Assembly (NCBI RefSeq): GCF_046054155.1
Contig: NZ_JBEQCT010000012.1
Location: forward strand, 1 to 64,000
DNA length: 64,000 nt
Source of the DNA: Celerinatantimonas yamalensis
Lineage (GTDB): Bacteria > Pseudomonadota > Gammaproteobacteria > Enterobacterales > Celerinatantimonadaceae
Direction of reading: 5' to 3'
The notes under the pieces were generated by a model, which made no database searches, was not told the origin of the DNA, and saw only the letters and a list, made by a program, of their open reading frames with translations. Positions within the stretch are counted from its first letter, which is position 1. Each line of letters starts with the position of its first letter. Made by a program: the position numbers and the translations under genes. This document shows positions 8,863 to 17,803 of the stretch, piece by piece.

Positions 8863-9272
8863 CAAAGTCTTGGTTCGCTATCGCTGCCAGTGTGTTGCTG
8901 GTTACCATCGCTCAACTCACCATGAAACTTGGCATGAGCGAGCTACCACCGCTGTCTTGGCAACTACTATTCAATTTGCAGCGGCTAATAATGCACTGGC
9001 ATGCTCTGTCGTGGGTACTGTTGGGGTTAACCTGTTACGCCCTGTCGATGGGGTGCTGGATGCTAGCGCTGGTTAAACTGCCGCTATCAGTAGCTTATCC
9101 GTGTCTGAGTATCAGTTATATCTTAGTGGCTATGAGCGCTCATTGGCTCTTTGCCGAGTCACTTTCGCTGACCACACTGTTGGGCAGTTGCCTGATATTA
9201 CTCGGCGTGAGTTTGATTACTTATCGATCAAGCCAAGGCACGAAAACTCACCAAGAAGCTAATAAGCATTAG
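8859..9272 (+). CDS. arnF: Ara4N-phosphoundecaprenol flippase subunit ArnF
   Basis: Partner of ArnE, 137 residues with four hydrophobic helices and the equivalent SVAYPCLSISYILVAMSAHW segment. The start is ATG at 8859, overlapping the arnE stop, rather than the frame-opening ATG at 8805, which would lie within arnE and add unrelated residues. Last gene of the arn operon; it converges on the diguanylate cyclase gene 25 bases away, with no strong terminator seen between them. Confidence 0.92.
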   Translation: MTKSWFAIAASVLLVTIAQLTMKLGMSELPPLSWQLLFNLQRLIMHWHALSWVLLGLTCYALSMGCWMLALVKLPLSVAYPCLSISYILVAMSAHWLFAESLSLTTLLGSCLILLGVSLITYRSSQGTKTHQEANKH

Positions 9273-9297
9273 CTTAGAACTGCTGCCGACAGCCAAA

Positions 9298-10200
9298 CTA
9301 AGCAAAATATTCGCTTGACCAAACCACACAGTTTTTCCCGTTGTCTTTGGCAAGATACAGCGCTTTATCAGCTTGCGAGAATAAGTCAGAGCTCGTATAT
9401 GTATCAGATGGCACACATGAAGCACCGCCAGCGCTGATGGTCACGTCACTATCTGAAGCCACTATAGCCACCGCTTCGCCAATAAAATCCCGCGCTTGGA
9501 GCTGCGATAACCCAGGCATCAACGCTACAAACTCTTCGCCGCCAAATCGAGAGATCAATTGTCGTGATTGGCAAAAATGCGATTCGAGCAAAGCCGAAAC
9601 ATTCTGCAATAACTTATCCCCTTCATCATGCCCATGGTGATCGTTATATTGCTTAAAGTTATCAATATCTAAAATGGCCAATGAAATAGGCTCTTGGGCT
9701 TGTGAAGCATTCAGCCATGCTTGCTGTAAGAACTTCTTATAGTAGCGCCGATTCGCCAAAGAGGTGAGACTATCGCGATTAGCCAGTTGCTCTAATAAAT
9801 TCCGTTGACGAGCTAGTTGCAGATGCGTATGAACACGCGCTTTGACAATGCCTGGATGAAATGGCTTAAAAATATAATCGGCCGCGCCGAGCAATAACCC
9901 CTTCTCTTCATAATGGTCATCACTCATACCCGTAATAAAGATGATAGGAACCTGCGCTACCGCTGCAATTTGCCGCAGCGCCAATAATGTTTCAAAGCCG
10001 TCCATCCCTGGCATTTTAACATCAAGAATAATGAGATCTGGGGGGCATTCTTTGACCCGATGGATGGCTTGTTCACCACTTTTGGCCAACACGACTTTCA
10101 CTTCATCACGAAGCAAGTTACTGAGTACCTTCAGGTTGATGACTTCATCGTCAACAATTAATACTCGTTGCACCGGTTCTACTCTCGTATCAATTTGCAT
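9298..10200 (-). CDS. Response regulator with GGDEF domain (diguanylate cyclase)
   Basis: A receiver domain (about 12-127, phosphoacceptor D60 in LIILDVKMPGMDG, K112 in FKPF) is joined directly to a GGDEF domain (about 143-297, active-site GGEEF at 220-224). It probably makes cyclic di-GMP when phosphorylated. An inhibitory I-site RxxD five residues before GGEEF is absent (the stretch reads QSRQLISRF), so product inhibition there is not expected. The neighbouring hybrid kinase gene, same strand and 404 bases upstream, is a possible partner. Start ATG at 10200. Family assignment is firm; the signal input is unknown. Confidence 0.9.
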   Translation of the reverse strand: MQIDTRVEPVQRVLIVDDEVINLKVLSNLLRDEVKVVLAKSGEQAIHRVKECPPDLIILDVKMPGMDGFETLLALRQIAAVAQVPIIFITGMSDDHYEEKGLLLGAADYIFKPFHPGIVKARVHTHLQLARQRNLLEQLANRDSLTSLANRRYYKKFLQQAWLNASQAQEPISLAILDIDNFKQYNDHHGHDEGDKLLQNVSALLESHFCQSRQLISRFGGEEFVALMPGLSQLQARDFIGEAVAIVASDSDVTISAGGASCVPSDTYTSSDLFSQADKALYLAKDNGKNCVVWSSEYFA

Positions 10201-10604
10201 AGATTAGTTATCTCTACTCAGATATCGCAGTGATTGAATAGGAACGTTTCATAATATATATCCATATATCGTGATTAAATCCATCATAACTATCCACGCA
10301 GACAAAAACGGACCAGCTCAGTGAGTGAGGTAGCCATACATTGGCAAAAATAAATTGATTAGCGATCATCAATTCACTTTAATCTCCCCTGCCACAAATC
10401 CAATGAAAGACAGACACTCTCTTGGGCACATTCGTACAACCACTTGAGATATATGTTACTTTACACAAGCCAACATAACTCAGCAACTGCTCAATTATTT
10501 GTATCATCACACTCATTCAGTACAATTGAGTGCCATCAAAACATCAATAAAGGCCGTCCCATCAACGGATGATTAGGCACAGTATTCCCAACTGCTACAT
10601 TTTA
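10201..10604. other. Intergenic region between hybrid kinase and diguanylate cyclase
   Basis: No gene is seen. It should contain the promoter of the diguanylate cyclase. The one clear structure is the palindrome at 10353-10374. The hybrid kinase gene ends at 10605 without an obvious hairpin terminator. Confidence 0.4.
10353..10374. promoter_or_regulatory. Perfect palindrome AATTGAT-N8-ATCAATT
   Basis: Seven-base arms (10353-10359 and 10368-10374) separated by TAGCGATC. The TTGAT/ATCAA cores recall FNR/CRP-family half-sites, but the eight-base spacing is wrong for FNR, which needs four. It could be an operator for the diguanylate cyclase gene, whose start is 153 bases away. Confidence 0.35.
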
Positions 10605-13328
10605 TTATGGCAAGTTATCATAGACTTGCTTAGCAATGGTGAACGCTTGTTCAAATTCAATCGCCTCAACATAATTCATAATTTCATCAATATCAGATTG
10701 TTCTGGGCAGTTTTTCATCAATGATTGAATCGCTCGTAATGTCGACTCAGCAGCAAAATCGGAATGATCCAACTGAACGAGTAGATTACCCAAATACTCT
10801 TTGAATAATTTACACTTATCTTCTGGCGAGATCGCAACCGTACCAACCTCTTGCGAAAATAGCGGTTCAAGTAAAGAAATCAACCGCTCTAACTCACGAA
10901 ATAATACCACTGGGTCAGCGATCTCTTGTTCTTGACGCAATTGCTGCTCTAAAACAGCATATTGTGATGACAGAGACAATGCGCCGATATAAGCCGTATT
11001 CGATTTAATGGCATGCGCCGTATCCGCTAATTCTTCGCGGGTCATCATCATCATTTCATCCACAAACTGGCGCTTGGCGTATTGCTTATAGAAAGTTTCA
11101 ACCAAGGAGAGATAGAGATCGTCGCGATGGCGCAGTTGTTTTAACGCGGCGGGAACATCGAGTAGATCCAAGTCAGTTAATTGGCTGATCAAACCCGCTT
11201 GAGGGTATTTATGGACCACTGCAGAGTGCACTGTATTTGATTCGGGTAAACTCAGATCAAGATACTCCACCAACACTTGGTAGAGCTCCATAGAATTGAT
11301 AGGTTTACCAATATGGGCATTCATTCCACAACTCAGGCATTCATTGATCGCCCCTTCGCTGACATGGGCAGTCATCGCAATAATCGGTTGGGTGAACTGC
11401 ATTTTGTTTCGTAAATACTCCGTGGTTGACAGGCCATCGAGCTTTGGCATTTGGATATCCATCAGCACCAAATCAACGCGCTGATGAGCCAATATCTCTA
11501 GGGCTTCTTCGCCATTGCCCGCCACCAAAACTTGAATGCCTGAATCTTCCAAATACCCAAGTGCAACCTGTTGATTAATTGTATTATCTTCAACGAGTAG
11601 GATGCGATAATCGGATAACTCTAAGCCTTTTTCTGGGAGCTTTGGTTGTGAAACTGGATGATGATTGAGCATCGTCTCCACCGCATCAAATAATGAGGAT
11701 GGCGAGATAGGCTTTTCGATAAAGTTACTAATCAACCCTGACTGAAGATGCTCTTGAATAGCCTGTTTTTCATAGGCGGAGATCATCAAAATAGGCGGTG
11801 TCTGCGCTTTAAATCGCGCTTTGATTTTGCGCGAGGTTTGCACACCGTCCATCTGCGGCATTTTCCAATCTAACAAAATGACACTAAATGGGTGGTTTTC
11901 AGCCACAGCTTGTGCAATCAGATCGATTGCTTCAAAACCACTCCTAGCGACTTCGACCTGATATGCCAACTCACTCAACAAACCATGCAACGCTTTGCGT
12001 GAAAGCTCAAGATCATCAACCACCAGCACGCGATGCCCCTGCCCTTGATGATAACGAGCAACCATCGGCATACTTTGCACCACACCTAGCGGAATACGAA
12101 CCGTAAAACACGCCCCTTGGCCCAGCTCACTTGCTAAAGTGATTTTGCCACCCATCAGATTAGCGATTTTTTGACTGATAAATAGCCCTAAACCACTGCC
12201 GCCATATTTACGGGTAATACTGCCATCAGCCTGAGAAAAGGACTGGAACAGATTCATCTGTTGCTCTTGTGAAAGACCAATGCCAGTATCTTGAACATCA
12301 AAGCACAGTACGATTTGCTTTTTATGTTCACTCGGTTGAACACCGACGTGCAGCGATATTGCGCCCTTTTCGGTAAATTTAATCGCATTACTAACTAAGT
12401 TGATCACGATCTGCTGAATACGCAATGGATCACCAATCAGCTTGGCTGGCACGTTAGGGTCGACTTGTAACACCAGCTCCAAGTTTTTTTCATAGGCACT
12501 AAAATTACTGATGTTGACCGATTGGCGCATGATTTGCTCGAGATCGAACTCAATCTGCTCAATAGTTAGCATATCAGCTTCAAGCTTGGAGACATCCAAA
12601 ATATCGTTGACGAGTCGAGTCAGTACCTCCCCCGAGTCAATGATTTTGTCAATATAATCATGCTGAGTCTCATTGAGCCCCGTTTTCTTAAGCAGGTTAC
12701 ACAATCCAACCATCGCATTGATGGGTGTTCTAATTTCGTGGCTCATTCGAGCGACAAATGATGACTTTGCCTCAAGAGCAACCTCCAGCTCTTGCGTGGT
12801 TCGCTCTAGTTCTTGAGTGCGAACTTTTACCTTAGCGTCCAAATCTTTATTCACGTTTTCCAGTGCTTGGCTGTACTCATGGAGCTTAGCATTGGCATCT
12901 AAAGCCATCTGTTCCGCCGCTTTAATATCGGAGATATCCCGACTTACCCCACAGACAAAAAGAGGTTGGTCATTTTCATCAAAGATCGGCACAAACAGCG
13001 TATTAACAAAAATACTCTTGTCATAATGTGTCGCGAATTGTTCGAACGAAATAGGCCTGTGCGCAGCAATGGCTTTGCGATAGGTGGCATATAACCCCTC
13101 CACAATATCATCGCTCCACGTTTGGCGGATATTTAAACGGTGAATAGGCGCGTCGTTAGCAATTCCCATGATTTCGCGCGATGCTGGATTATTATCGTAA
13201 AGTGAAAATTCGCCATTTTCTTCCACAGCCATAATAAACATTAAATCAACAGAATGTTCCCAAATATTAGCAACGCATTCGTTAATCACTTGATCGTGTT
13301 GGCTGCTATCAAGCAGATTTGATTTCAT
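10605..13328 (-). CDS. Soluble hybrid sensor histidine kinase (PAS-HisKA-HATPase-REC-REC-Hpt)
   Basis: A cytoplasmic tripartite phosphorelay kinase of 907 residues with no membrane segment. An N-terminal PAS domain (about 15-135) is followed by a coiled coil and HisKA with H197 in ARMSHEIRTP. The HATPase has an N box VINLVSNAIKF and a G box GGSGLGLFISQKI. Two receivers follow (VILLDWKMPQMDG and LVLMDIQMPKLDG), then a C-terminal Hpt with histidine in AHAIKSNTAYIG. The start at 13328 is preferred over an in-frame GTG at 13364 because CTGGAG lies seven bases upstream. It likely phosphorylates a separate regulator, perhaps the adjacent REC-GGDEF protein. Confidence 0.92.
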   Translation of the reverse strand: MKSNLLDSSQHDQVINECVANIWEHSVDLMFIMAVEENGEFSLYDNNPASREIMGIANDAPIHRLNIRQTWSDDIVEGLYATYRKAIAAHRPISFEQFATHYDKSIFVNTLFVPIFDENDQPLFVCGVSRDISDIKAAEQMALDANAKLHEYSQALENVNKDLDAKVKVRTQELERTTQELEVALEAKSSFVARMSHEIRTPINAMVGLCNLLKKTGLNETQHDYIDKIIDSGEVLTRLVNDILDVSKLEADMLTIEQIEFDLEQIMRQSVNISNFSAYEKNLELVLQVDPNVPAKLIGDPLRIQQIVINLVSNAIKFTEKGAISLHVGVQPSEHKKQIVLCFDVQDTGIGLSQEQQMNLFQSFSQADGSITRKYGGSGLGLFISQKIANLMGGKITLASELGQGACFTVRIPLGVVQSMPMVARYHQGQGHRVLVVDDLELSRKALHGLLSELAYQVEVARSGFEAIDLIAQAVAENHPFSVILLDWKMPQMDGVQTSRKIKARFKAQTPPILMISAYEKQAIQEHLQSGLISNFIEKPISPSSLFDAVETMLNHHPVSQPKLPEKGLELSDYRILLVEDNTINQQVALGYLEDSGIQVLVAGNGEEALEILAHQRVDLVLMDIQMPKLDGLSTTEYLRNKMQFTQPIIAMTAHVSEGAINECLSCGMNAHIGKPINSMELYQVLVEYLDLSLPESNTVHSAVVHKYPQAGLISQLTDLDLLDVPAALKQLRHRDDLYLSLVETFYKQYAKRQFVDEMMMMTREELADTAHAIKSNTAYIGALSLSSQYAVLEQQLRQEQEIADPVVLFRELERLISLLEPLFSQEVGTVAISPEDKCKLFKEYLGNLLVQLDHSDFAAESTLRAIQSLMKNCPEQSDIDEIMNYVEAIEFEQAFTIAKQVYDNLP

Positions 13329-13671
13329 TCTCAACTCCAGGGAGAAATTCGCCTGATCAAACACATCACTGGTGCATCACAGGATACACATATAGAAGTT
13401 CATCAAACTCATGCTCGCAAAAAGAACGGCCTACTGTTCTCTGATGATTTTATCGGGCTTGTGTGTCAAGTCGTATCTCCCAACATCGCTTCGATCTTAC
13501 AACAAACGCTAAAGAAGAACGCCATCTCACGTCATTATGCCAAAAATGCCGCTGTATTTTGTGCTGTTTATCACCAAAATACACGCTTTTTAGCAGCAAA
13601 GTTCCCCTGCTGAATCGATTTATTAGCAGCGAGTTTAATATGATGATCATTGTTGCGGTATTGACTTCAGC
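13329..13671. other. Intergenic region, 343 bases
   Basis: Holds the presumed promoter of the hybrid kinase gene and the 3' flank of the avidin-like gene. Two short open frames on opposite strands (66 and 71 codons) overlap each other, lack ribosome sites and look like chance frames. No hairpin terminator was recognised. Confidence 0.4.
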
Positions 13672-14499
13672 TTATTGACGCATCAATATCAGCGCACTTG
13701 CATTTGCCTGTAAATAAGCATCCCCAATCGAGGTGCCGCTCGCGCGCCACGCGGTGACAATCAACGTATCGGTGGCAAGATCGAGATAACCACTTAACGA
13801 TATTGGCTGAATATGGGCCCCATCGCCCCATGAACACAAGGTCACACTTTGCCGAATGCCTGATGATGTCAACGGCAACGTATCCGTAAAACCTAAAATA
13901 GGTATTGCTTGGTCACTGTCCGTGAGCAAACCACTTAGCCAACCAAAGGCGCTATCCACTGATATGTCCAGTTCCACTGTCTGCGTCGTATTCGCCCAGC
14001 GACCATTTAAGGTATTTGGTTTGAGTTTCTGCATCTTCAGCTCAGGGAGCCTCAACCCGCTGCTTTCACTTTCACCTTGGTGATCGCTCTTAGTGAAGGT
14101 GATTTTATCAATATAATCACCCACATCATTGCCATCATAGGGGGTCGGTGCAACAAGTGAGTTCACGACCGATAATTCTAGTGATCGTTGCCCAGACGCA
14201 GTTTCTAGCCAATGCAACTGCCCACAATAGGTCGACACCCAGTGCCAACTTGCATTGTAGGTTGCATCATCGGCTGCCGTGTCTATCGGTCGCCAATAGA
14301 TAGCGATTACCACCGATTGGCCCATCTGCGCACTAGGATCAATCGGGGTACAGCTGCCGATCACCCAATAACGCCCTGAGGCGCCAGTCGTAGATGCATA
14401 GGTCCCCACAATATGACCCTTGACTGAAACGCTGATATCCATCAGCGAACCATAACTATTTTCCCAGCGACCTGATAAAAGCAATGATGGAGCACTCAT
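13672..14499 (-). CDS. Tandem avidin-like protein (two avidin/streptavidin-type domains)
   Basis: Residues 8-137 read as an avidin domain against streptavidin: GRWENSYGS (N14 for N23, S18 for S27), GTYASTTG (Y34 for Y43, S36 for S45), W69 for W79, W97 for W108 and IDKITFTK (D131 for D128). The tryptophan equivalent to W120 is not evident. Residues 164-274 repeat the pattern (GRWAN, WLSGLL, RQSVTLCSW, VTAWRASG) with fewer ligand residues. No signal peptide is present, unlike secreted avidins. The gene starts one base after the stop of the pepsin-like protease and must share its transcript. Biotin binding by domain 1 is plausible; domain 2 looks degenerate. The function is unknown. Confidence 0.7.
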   Translation of the reverse strand: MSAPSLLLSGRWENSYGSLMDISVSVKGHIVGTYASTTGASGRYWVIGSCTPIDPSAQMGQSVVIAIYWRPIDTAADDATYNASWHWVSTYCGQLHWLETASGQRSLELSVVNSLVAPTPYDGNDVGDYIDKITFTKSDHQGESESSGLRLPELKMQKLKPNTLNGRWANTTQTVELDISVDSAFGWLSGLLTDSDQAIPILGFTDTLPLTSSGIRQSVTLCSWGDGAHIQPISLSGYLDLATDTLIVTAWRASGTSIGDAYLQANASALILMRQ

Positions 14500-14500
14500 A

Positions 14501-15745
14501 TTAATATCCCTTATGAAAGATCTGCGCCGGCTGATTTTGACGAGATTGGATGATCTGCGGACCCGTCTGTTTATTAAAAATCCACATGCCGACGGGTTCG
14601 AGTTTTTGGCTCCCCAGAGAATCTACCACCACTTGATATTCATAGACGGTGTAAAGATAATCCATCAGCACCGAACCGACTAACACTAGAGCATCAAGTC
14701 CTTGCATCGGTTCAAATTGGGGCACTTGTAAGCCTGCAAACTCGCCGGCTTCAACCTGAACGTTATAGAGCGCTTCAGTAATACACAACTTGCCGAGTGC
14801 ACCTGTATCGGTTGAGCCTAAAGTGAGAGTCAAATCGCCGCCCAGCAGACTGGCATACTGATAGGCATTAAACATCACTTCAGGATCGCCTTTAAACTGC
14901 GATGAACCAGAATCAAGACAAAAGAACAGCGGGGTCGAACTACTCTGGCGAGAGCATAACGTTTTGTCTGCGATGGCAAGTGACTCAAGTTCAGTGGTCC
15001 AAATGTAATACAATGAGGCCACCGCAGGCGTAGCGTCATACCGTTTCCATGGTAAAAACAAATACTCACGAGACTGTGCATAACTCGCATCTAAACCGCC
15101 AAATACAACCTGACCACGAGCATTCTGCGGATCAGTGTCAAAGCTCACAAATGGTTGCTGGGCATTGATCACGCCTTGTGCCAACAAGGTTTCCATAAAA
15201 TGGAACGATGGCTGAGCGCTAGTTGAATGCAAACCACGATAGCCAATTTGTGAGTGCGGCACATCAACGGGTTGATAACTATAGCTTGGTAAACCGATTC
15301 CGCCATCCCAATCCAATTCAGCGAACTGTTGCCCAGTGTATTCTTGCGATAGATAGAGATCGGTTGCCACTCTAGGTGACAAATGCGGCTCAGCGGGTTT
15401 CATCTCGACATAATCATGGCCAGATTGCACCTGCATCGATCCCCATGGCCCAAAATCAACTTGGGTGGGGGAATCATTCACCCACCTAAAACTATGGGAT
15501 CTTTGCTCAAAAAATCGCTCATTCCCATAATGTTTGCAGCCTGAGGGCGAGCATAGTGATGAGGTCACCCAATTAAAGTTACTGCCGGTATCAAATGAAA
15601 ACTTCAGCGGTTGAGCGGGCGTCCCCACCCCCATTTTTACATACCAAGGCGACGCCCCGTTATTTTGGAATGGACCTTTATAGAGTGGCAGCGAAAGCCC
15701 ACTCTCGTTACCACTGTGATCCGTCGATTCTTCGCGCTCTAGCAT
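14501..15745 (-). CDS. Pepsin-family (A1) aspartic protease, shewasin-like
   Basis: 414 residues with the two-lobed pepsin signature: PWYVKMGVGTPAQPLKFSFDTGSNFNWV carries the first catalytic aspartate D52 (DTGS), and FFCLDSGSSQF carries the second, D278 (DSGS). Pepsin homologues are common in eukaryotes and rare in bacteria; shewasins of Shewanella are the characterised bacterial examples. Like those, this protein has no signal peptide or obvious propeptide, so it is probably cytoplasmic. Ribosome site AGGGA lies eight bases before ATG 15745. It is the first gene of a two-gene operon with the avidin-like protein. Confidence 0.88.
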   Translation of the reverse strand: MLEREESTDHSGNESGLSLPLYKGPFQNNGASPWYVKMGVGTPAQPLKFSFDTGSNFNWVTSSLCSPSGCKHYGNERFFEQRSHSFRWVNDSPTQVDFGPWGSMQVQSGHDYVEMKPAEPHLSPRVATDLYLSQEYTGQQFAELDWDGGIGLPSYSYQPVDVPHSQIGYRGLHSTSAQPSFHFMETLLAQGVINAQQPFVSFDTDPQNARGQVVFGGLDASYAQSREYLFLPWKRYDATPAVASLYYIWTTELESLAIADKTLCSRQSSSTPLFFCLDSGSSQFKGDPEVMFNAYQYASLLGGDLTLTLGSTDTGALGKLCITEALYNVQVEAGEFAGLQVPQFEPMQGLDALVLVGSVLMDYLYTVYEYQVVVDSLGSQKLEPVGMWIFNKQTGPQIIQSRQNQPAQIFHKGY

Positions 15746-15941
15746 AACAACATCCCTATCTACAAAATGAAGTGGTTTGATCAGATCTAACTCACTATTT
15801 TTAACAGATGTGCATCGAATTGCTAATGAAAGTTATATTTATTCTTAATGATATGTAATAAAACAATTAATAGATTTTAGATCAATCTGTTATGAGAAAA
15901 ATACAAGCTCATCAATAAATTAGACTAGAGCGACAAAAAGA

Positions 15942-17183
15942 TCACTGACTGCGCACTTTCATCGTAATATCGACGATAAGTTGCAGTTGGTTAAAACTTG
16001 ATGCTGGTTTTTCATCATAATGCAGTGATAACTGCCGCTGAATACGCCGCGGCAATGACTGATATTCAGCAATGATCTGGTAGAGCCAAATTTCACCATC
16101 CCAGCTGAGCTTCTGGGATGCCAAATAGTCCAATGCTCGCAGCGCTTGAGCTGACTCGATTGCGTGTAAATAGAAATTCTCCACATCCTGTTTGAGCGCC
16201 TGTTGACGCAGTGTAATCGGTTCATTTGCAATCGCTGGCAAGGCACTGGCACTTGGCAGTTGCAGCGATTTACCAGTAACGGGTCTTGGTATAGCGCGCG
16301 AAAGCTCGGCTAACACGTGATAATCCGAGGTCTTATCCAGTGCGACTGCCGCGGCCGGTTGAATCGCTTTGGCCTGATTGAACAGCTCAGGGACTATCGT
16401 TCTATGCGGGTAATCGATGGGTTGATAATGAGGATGCTCGCGTAAAAAGGCGGCCATATTGGCGATCAATAGCGAGCGAGACTGCTGCTGGCGAAATTTA
16501 GCCATCAGCACCACCAAGCGTTTTTGTACTTCCAATAGACTACTGTGGTGATCGCTAAAATGGTTTTGCAGCCCGCTGACCAATAGCTTTCGCAATTGGC
16601 TAGAGCCTTCCGACAGTGCGATTAACTCAGTAAAATCGAGCAGCTCTAAGCCATCAAGCAAGCGGCGCAGCTGCTTTTGTGCCCGTTCATTCTCACGGAT
16701 CTTATCGTCTAAACTACTGACAAAACCAAAGTCGCTATTCAGTCGATGCCAAAGGCTATCGATCGCTTCTTCAAACTGTCCGCTCAAATCATGCACATGC
16801 TCGGTTAAACGCTGCAACTGTAACTCACTCATCGCGTAATCACCCCGAGCTTGAGCATCATGATAAGCCTGTACTCGAATGCGGATCTGCTCAAGCTTTT
16901 CGGCAACATCGGCATTGATCTGGCGGCGATTTTCATCAGCCACCATACTCGCTATCAACTCGCTGACCAAAGGCCGAAGTGCCAAAGGGTGTTGTGCACT
17001 GGGGCGCCATACAAGGCGGGCATCCACCAGCTTTTTGAGGGCCAACTCACTCAGTGCGGTTTCCTCAATATAACCATCGACATAGCCTTGCATCAACGCC
17101 TGTGCATGTTTGCCTAATAGGCTTAACCGTTTGGTGCCTATTTGCAGTAAATTAGACGCATTGATACGATTTTCTACCGCCAT
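15942..17183 (-). CDS. MksF/JetA-like subunit of a condensin-like complex
   Basis: 413 residues, largely helical, charged and glutamine-rich, third gene of a coupled set with an SMC-type ATPase and a small winged-helix-like protein. Position, size and helical character fit the kleisin-type subunit (MksF/JetA/EptA) of bacterial SMC complexes. I recognise no short diagnostic motif, so the call rests mainly on context. Its ATG overlaps the stop of the previous gene by one base (TAATG). No fourth gene for a JetD/MksG TOPRIM nuclease follows; the next gene is the unrelated protease. Confidence 0.6.
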   Translation of the reverse strand: MAVENRINASNLLQIGTKRLSLLGKHAQALMQGYVDGYIEETALSELALKKLVDARLVWRPSAQHPLALRPLVSELIASMVADENRRQINADVAEKLEQIRIRVQAYHDAQARGDYAMSELQLQRLTEHVHDLSGQFEEAIDSLWHRLNSDFGFVSSLDDKIRENERAQKQLRRLLDGLELLDFTELIALSEGSSQLRKLLVSGLQNHFSDHHSSLLEVQKRLVVLMAKFRQQQSRSLLIANMAAFLREHPHYQPIDYPHRTIVPELFNQAKAIQPAAAVALDKTSDYHVLAELSRAIPRPVTGKSLQLPSASALPAIANEPITLRQQALKQDVENFYLHAIESAQALRALDYLASQKLSWDGEIWLYQIIAEYQSLPRRIQRQLSLHYDEKPASSFNQLQLIVDITMKVRSQ

Positions 17184-17803
17184 TAGAGCAATTCCTCTTG
17201 GGTCGGCGTATCCGCTACAGGCAAGTGCTCTTCGCTACGAATAAAATTAATTAATTCAATTAGATAATCAATCTTAGCGGTCACAATGTAATATTGGCGC
17301 TGGGCATGGGGCTGTACCAAATAACCATACTCTTTGAGACGGCGAAAGATCAATTTAACCTGATTATCTAAGGCGTCACTGTGACTATTAAAAAAACGAT
17401 GGTTGGCTAACAGATTCAGCCGCTGGCGCAACCCTTGGTTATCTTCCGCGCGCAGCACAAATTCTTGCAGTTTAATGGTGTCACCTGCGCTTAGTGCGCG
17501 ATCATTCCCCATGGTTTCTTGCACCAATAATAGCCATTCTAATAACGGCAATAACGCTTGAATGGTTTCCGAAAACTGCTTTGAGAGCTGCTCACGGGCC
17601 GTGCGGGTCAGATCCACATAGCCTAAATAGTAAACGCTTTGCCGTTCACTCCCCACTAACCGCCGATTGAGTGGCCGCAGGTACTGATTGATTTGCTGTT
17701 GGGTTTGTTCATCATTTAAACGTCGATACGCATCTTCATCACTGATCTGACAGATAAACTCACCGGCAAGCAGCCGCTCAAGTAAAGGACCATACTGGAT
17801 CAT
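17183..17803 (-). CDS. MksE/JetB-like small subunit
   Basis: 206 residues, the size of the KITE/winged-helix accessory proteins (MksE, JetB; DUF4194-like) that bind the kleisin in MukBEF-type complexes. The C-terminal half (residues 100-195) has the strand-helix pattern ending KEYGYLVQPHAQRQYYIVTAKIDYLIELI, consistent with a winged helix. The start overlaps the SMC gene stop as ATGA, so the two are translationally coupled. Assignment is by context and size. Confidence 0.6.
   Translation of the reverse strand: MIQYGPLLERLLAGEFICQISDEDAYRRLNDEQTQQQINQYLRPLNRRLVGSERQSVYYLGYVDLTRTAREQLSKQFSETIQALLPLLEWLLLVQETMGNDRALSAGDTIKLQEFVLRAEDNQGLRQRLNLLANHRFFNSHSDALDNQVKLIFRRLKEYGYLVQPHAQRQYYIVTAKIDYLIELINFIRSEEHLPVADTPTQEELL

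Noticed and set aside
10353..10374. FNR box
   Set aside because: The half-sites TTGAT and ATCAA are eight bases apart; FNR needs four.
13450..13678. Overlapping 66- and 71-codon frames on opposite strands
   Set aside because: They overlap, have no ribosome site and resemble no known protein.
15746..15941. JetD/MksG gene downstream of the SMC operon
   Set aside because: Only 196 non-coding bases separate the operon from the protease gene, and no TOPRIM-like protein is present.
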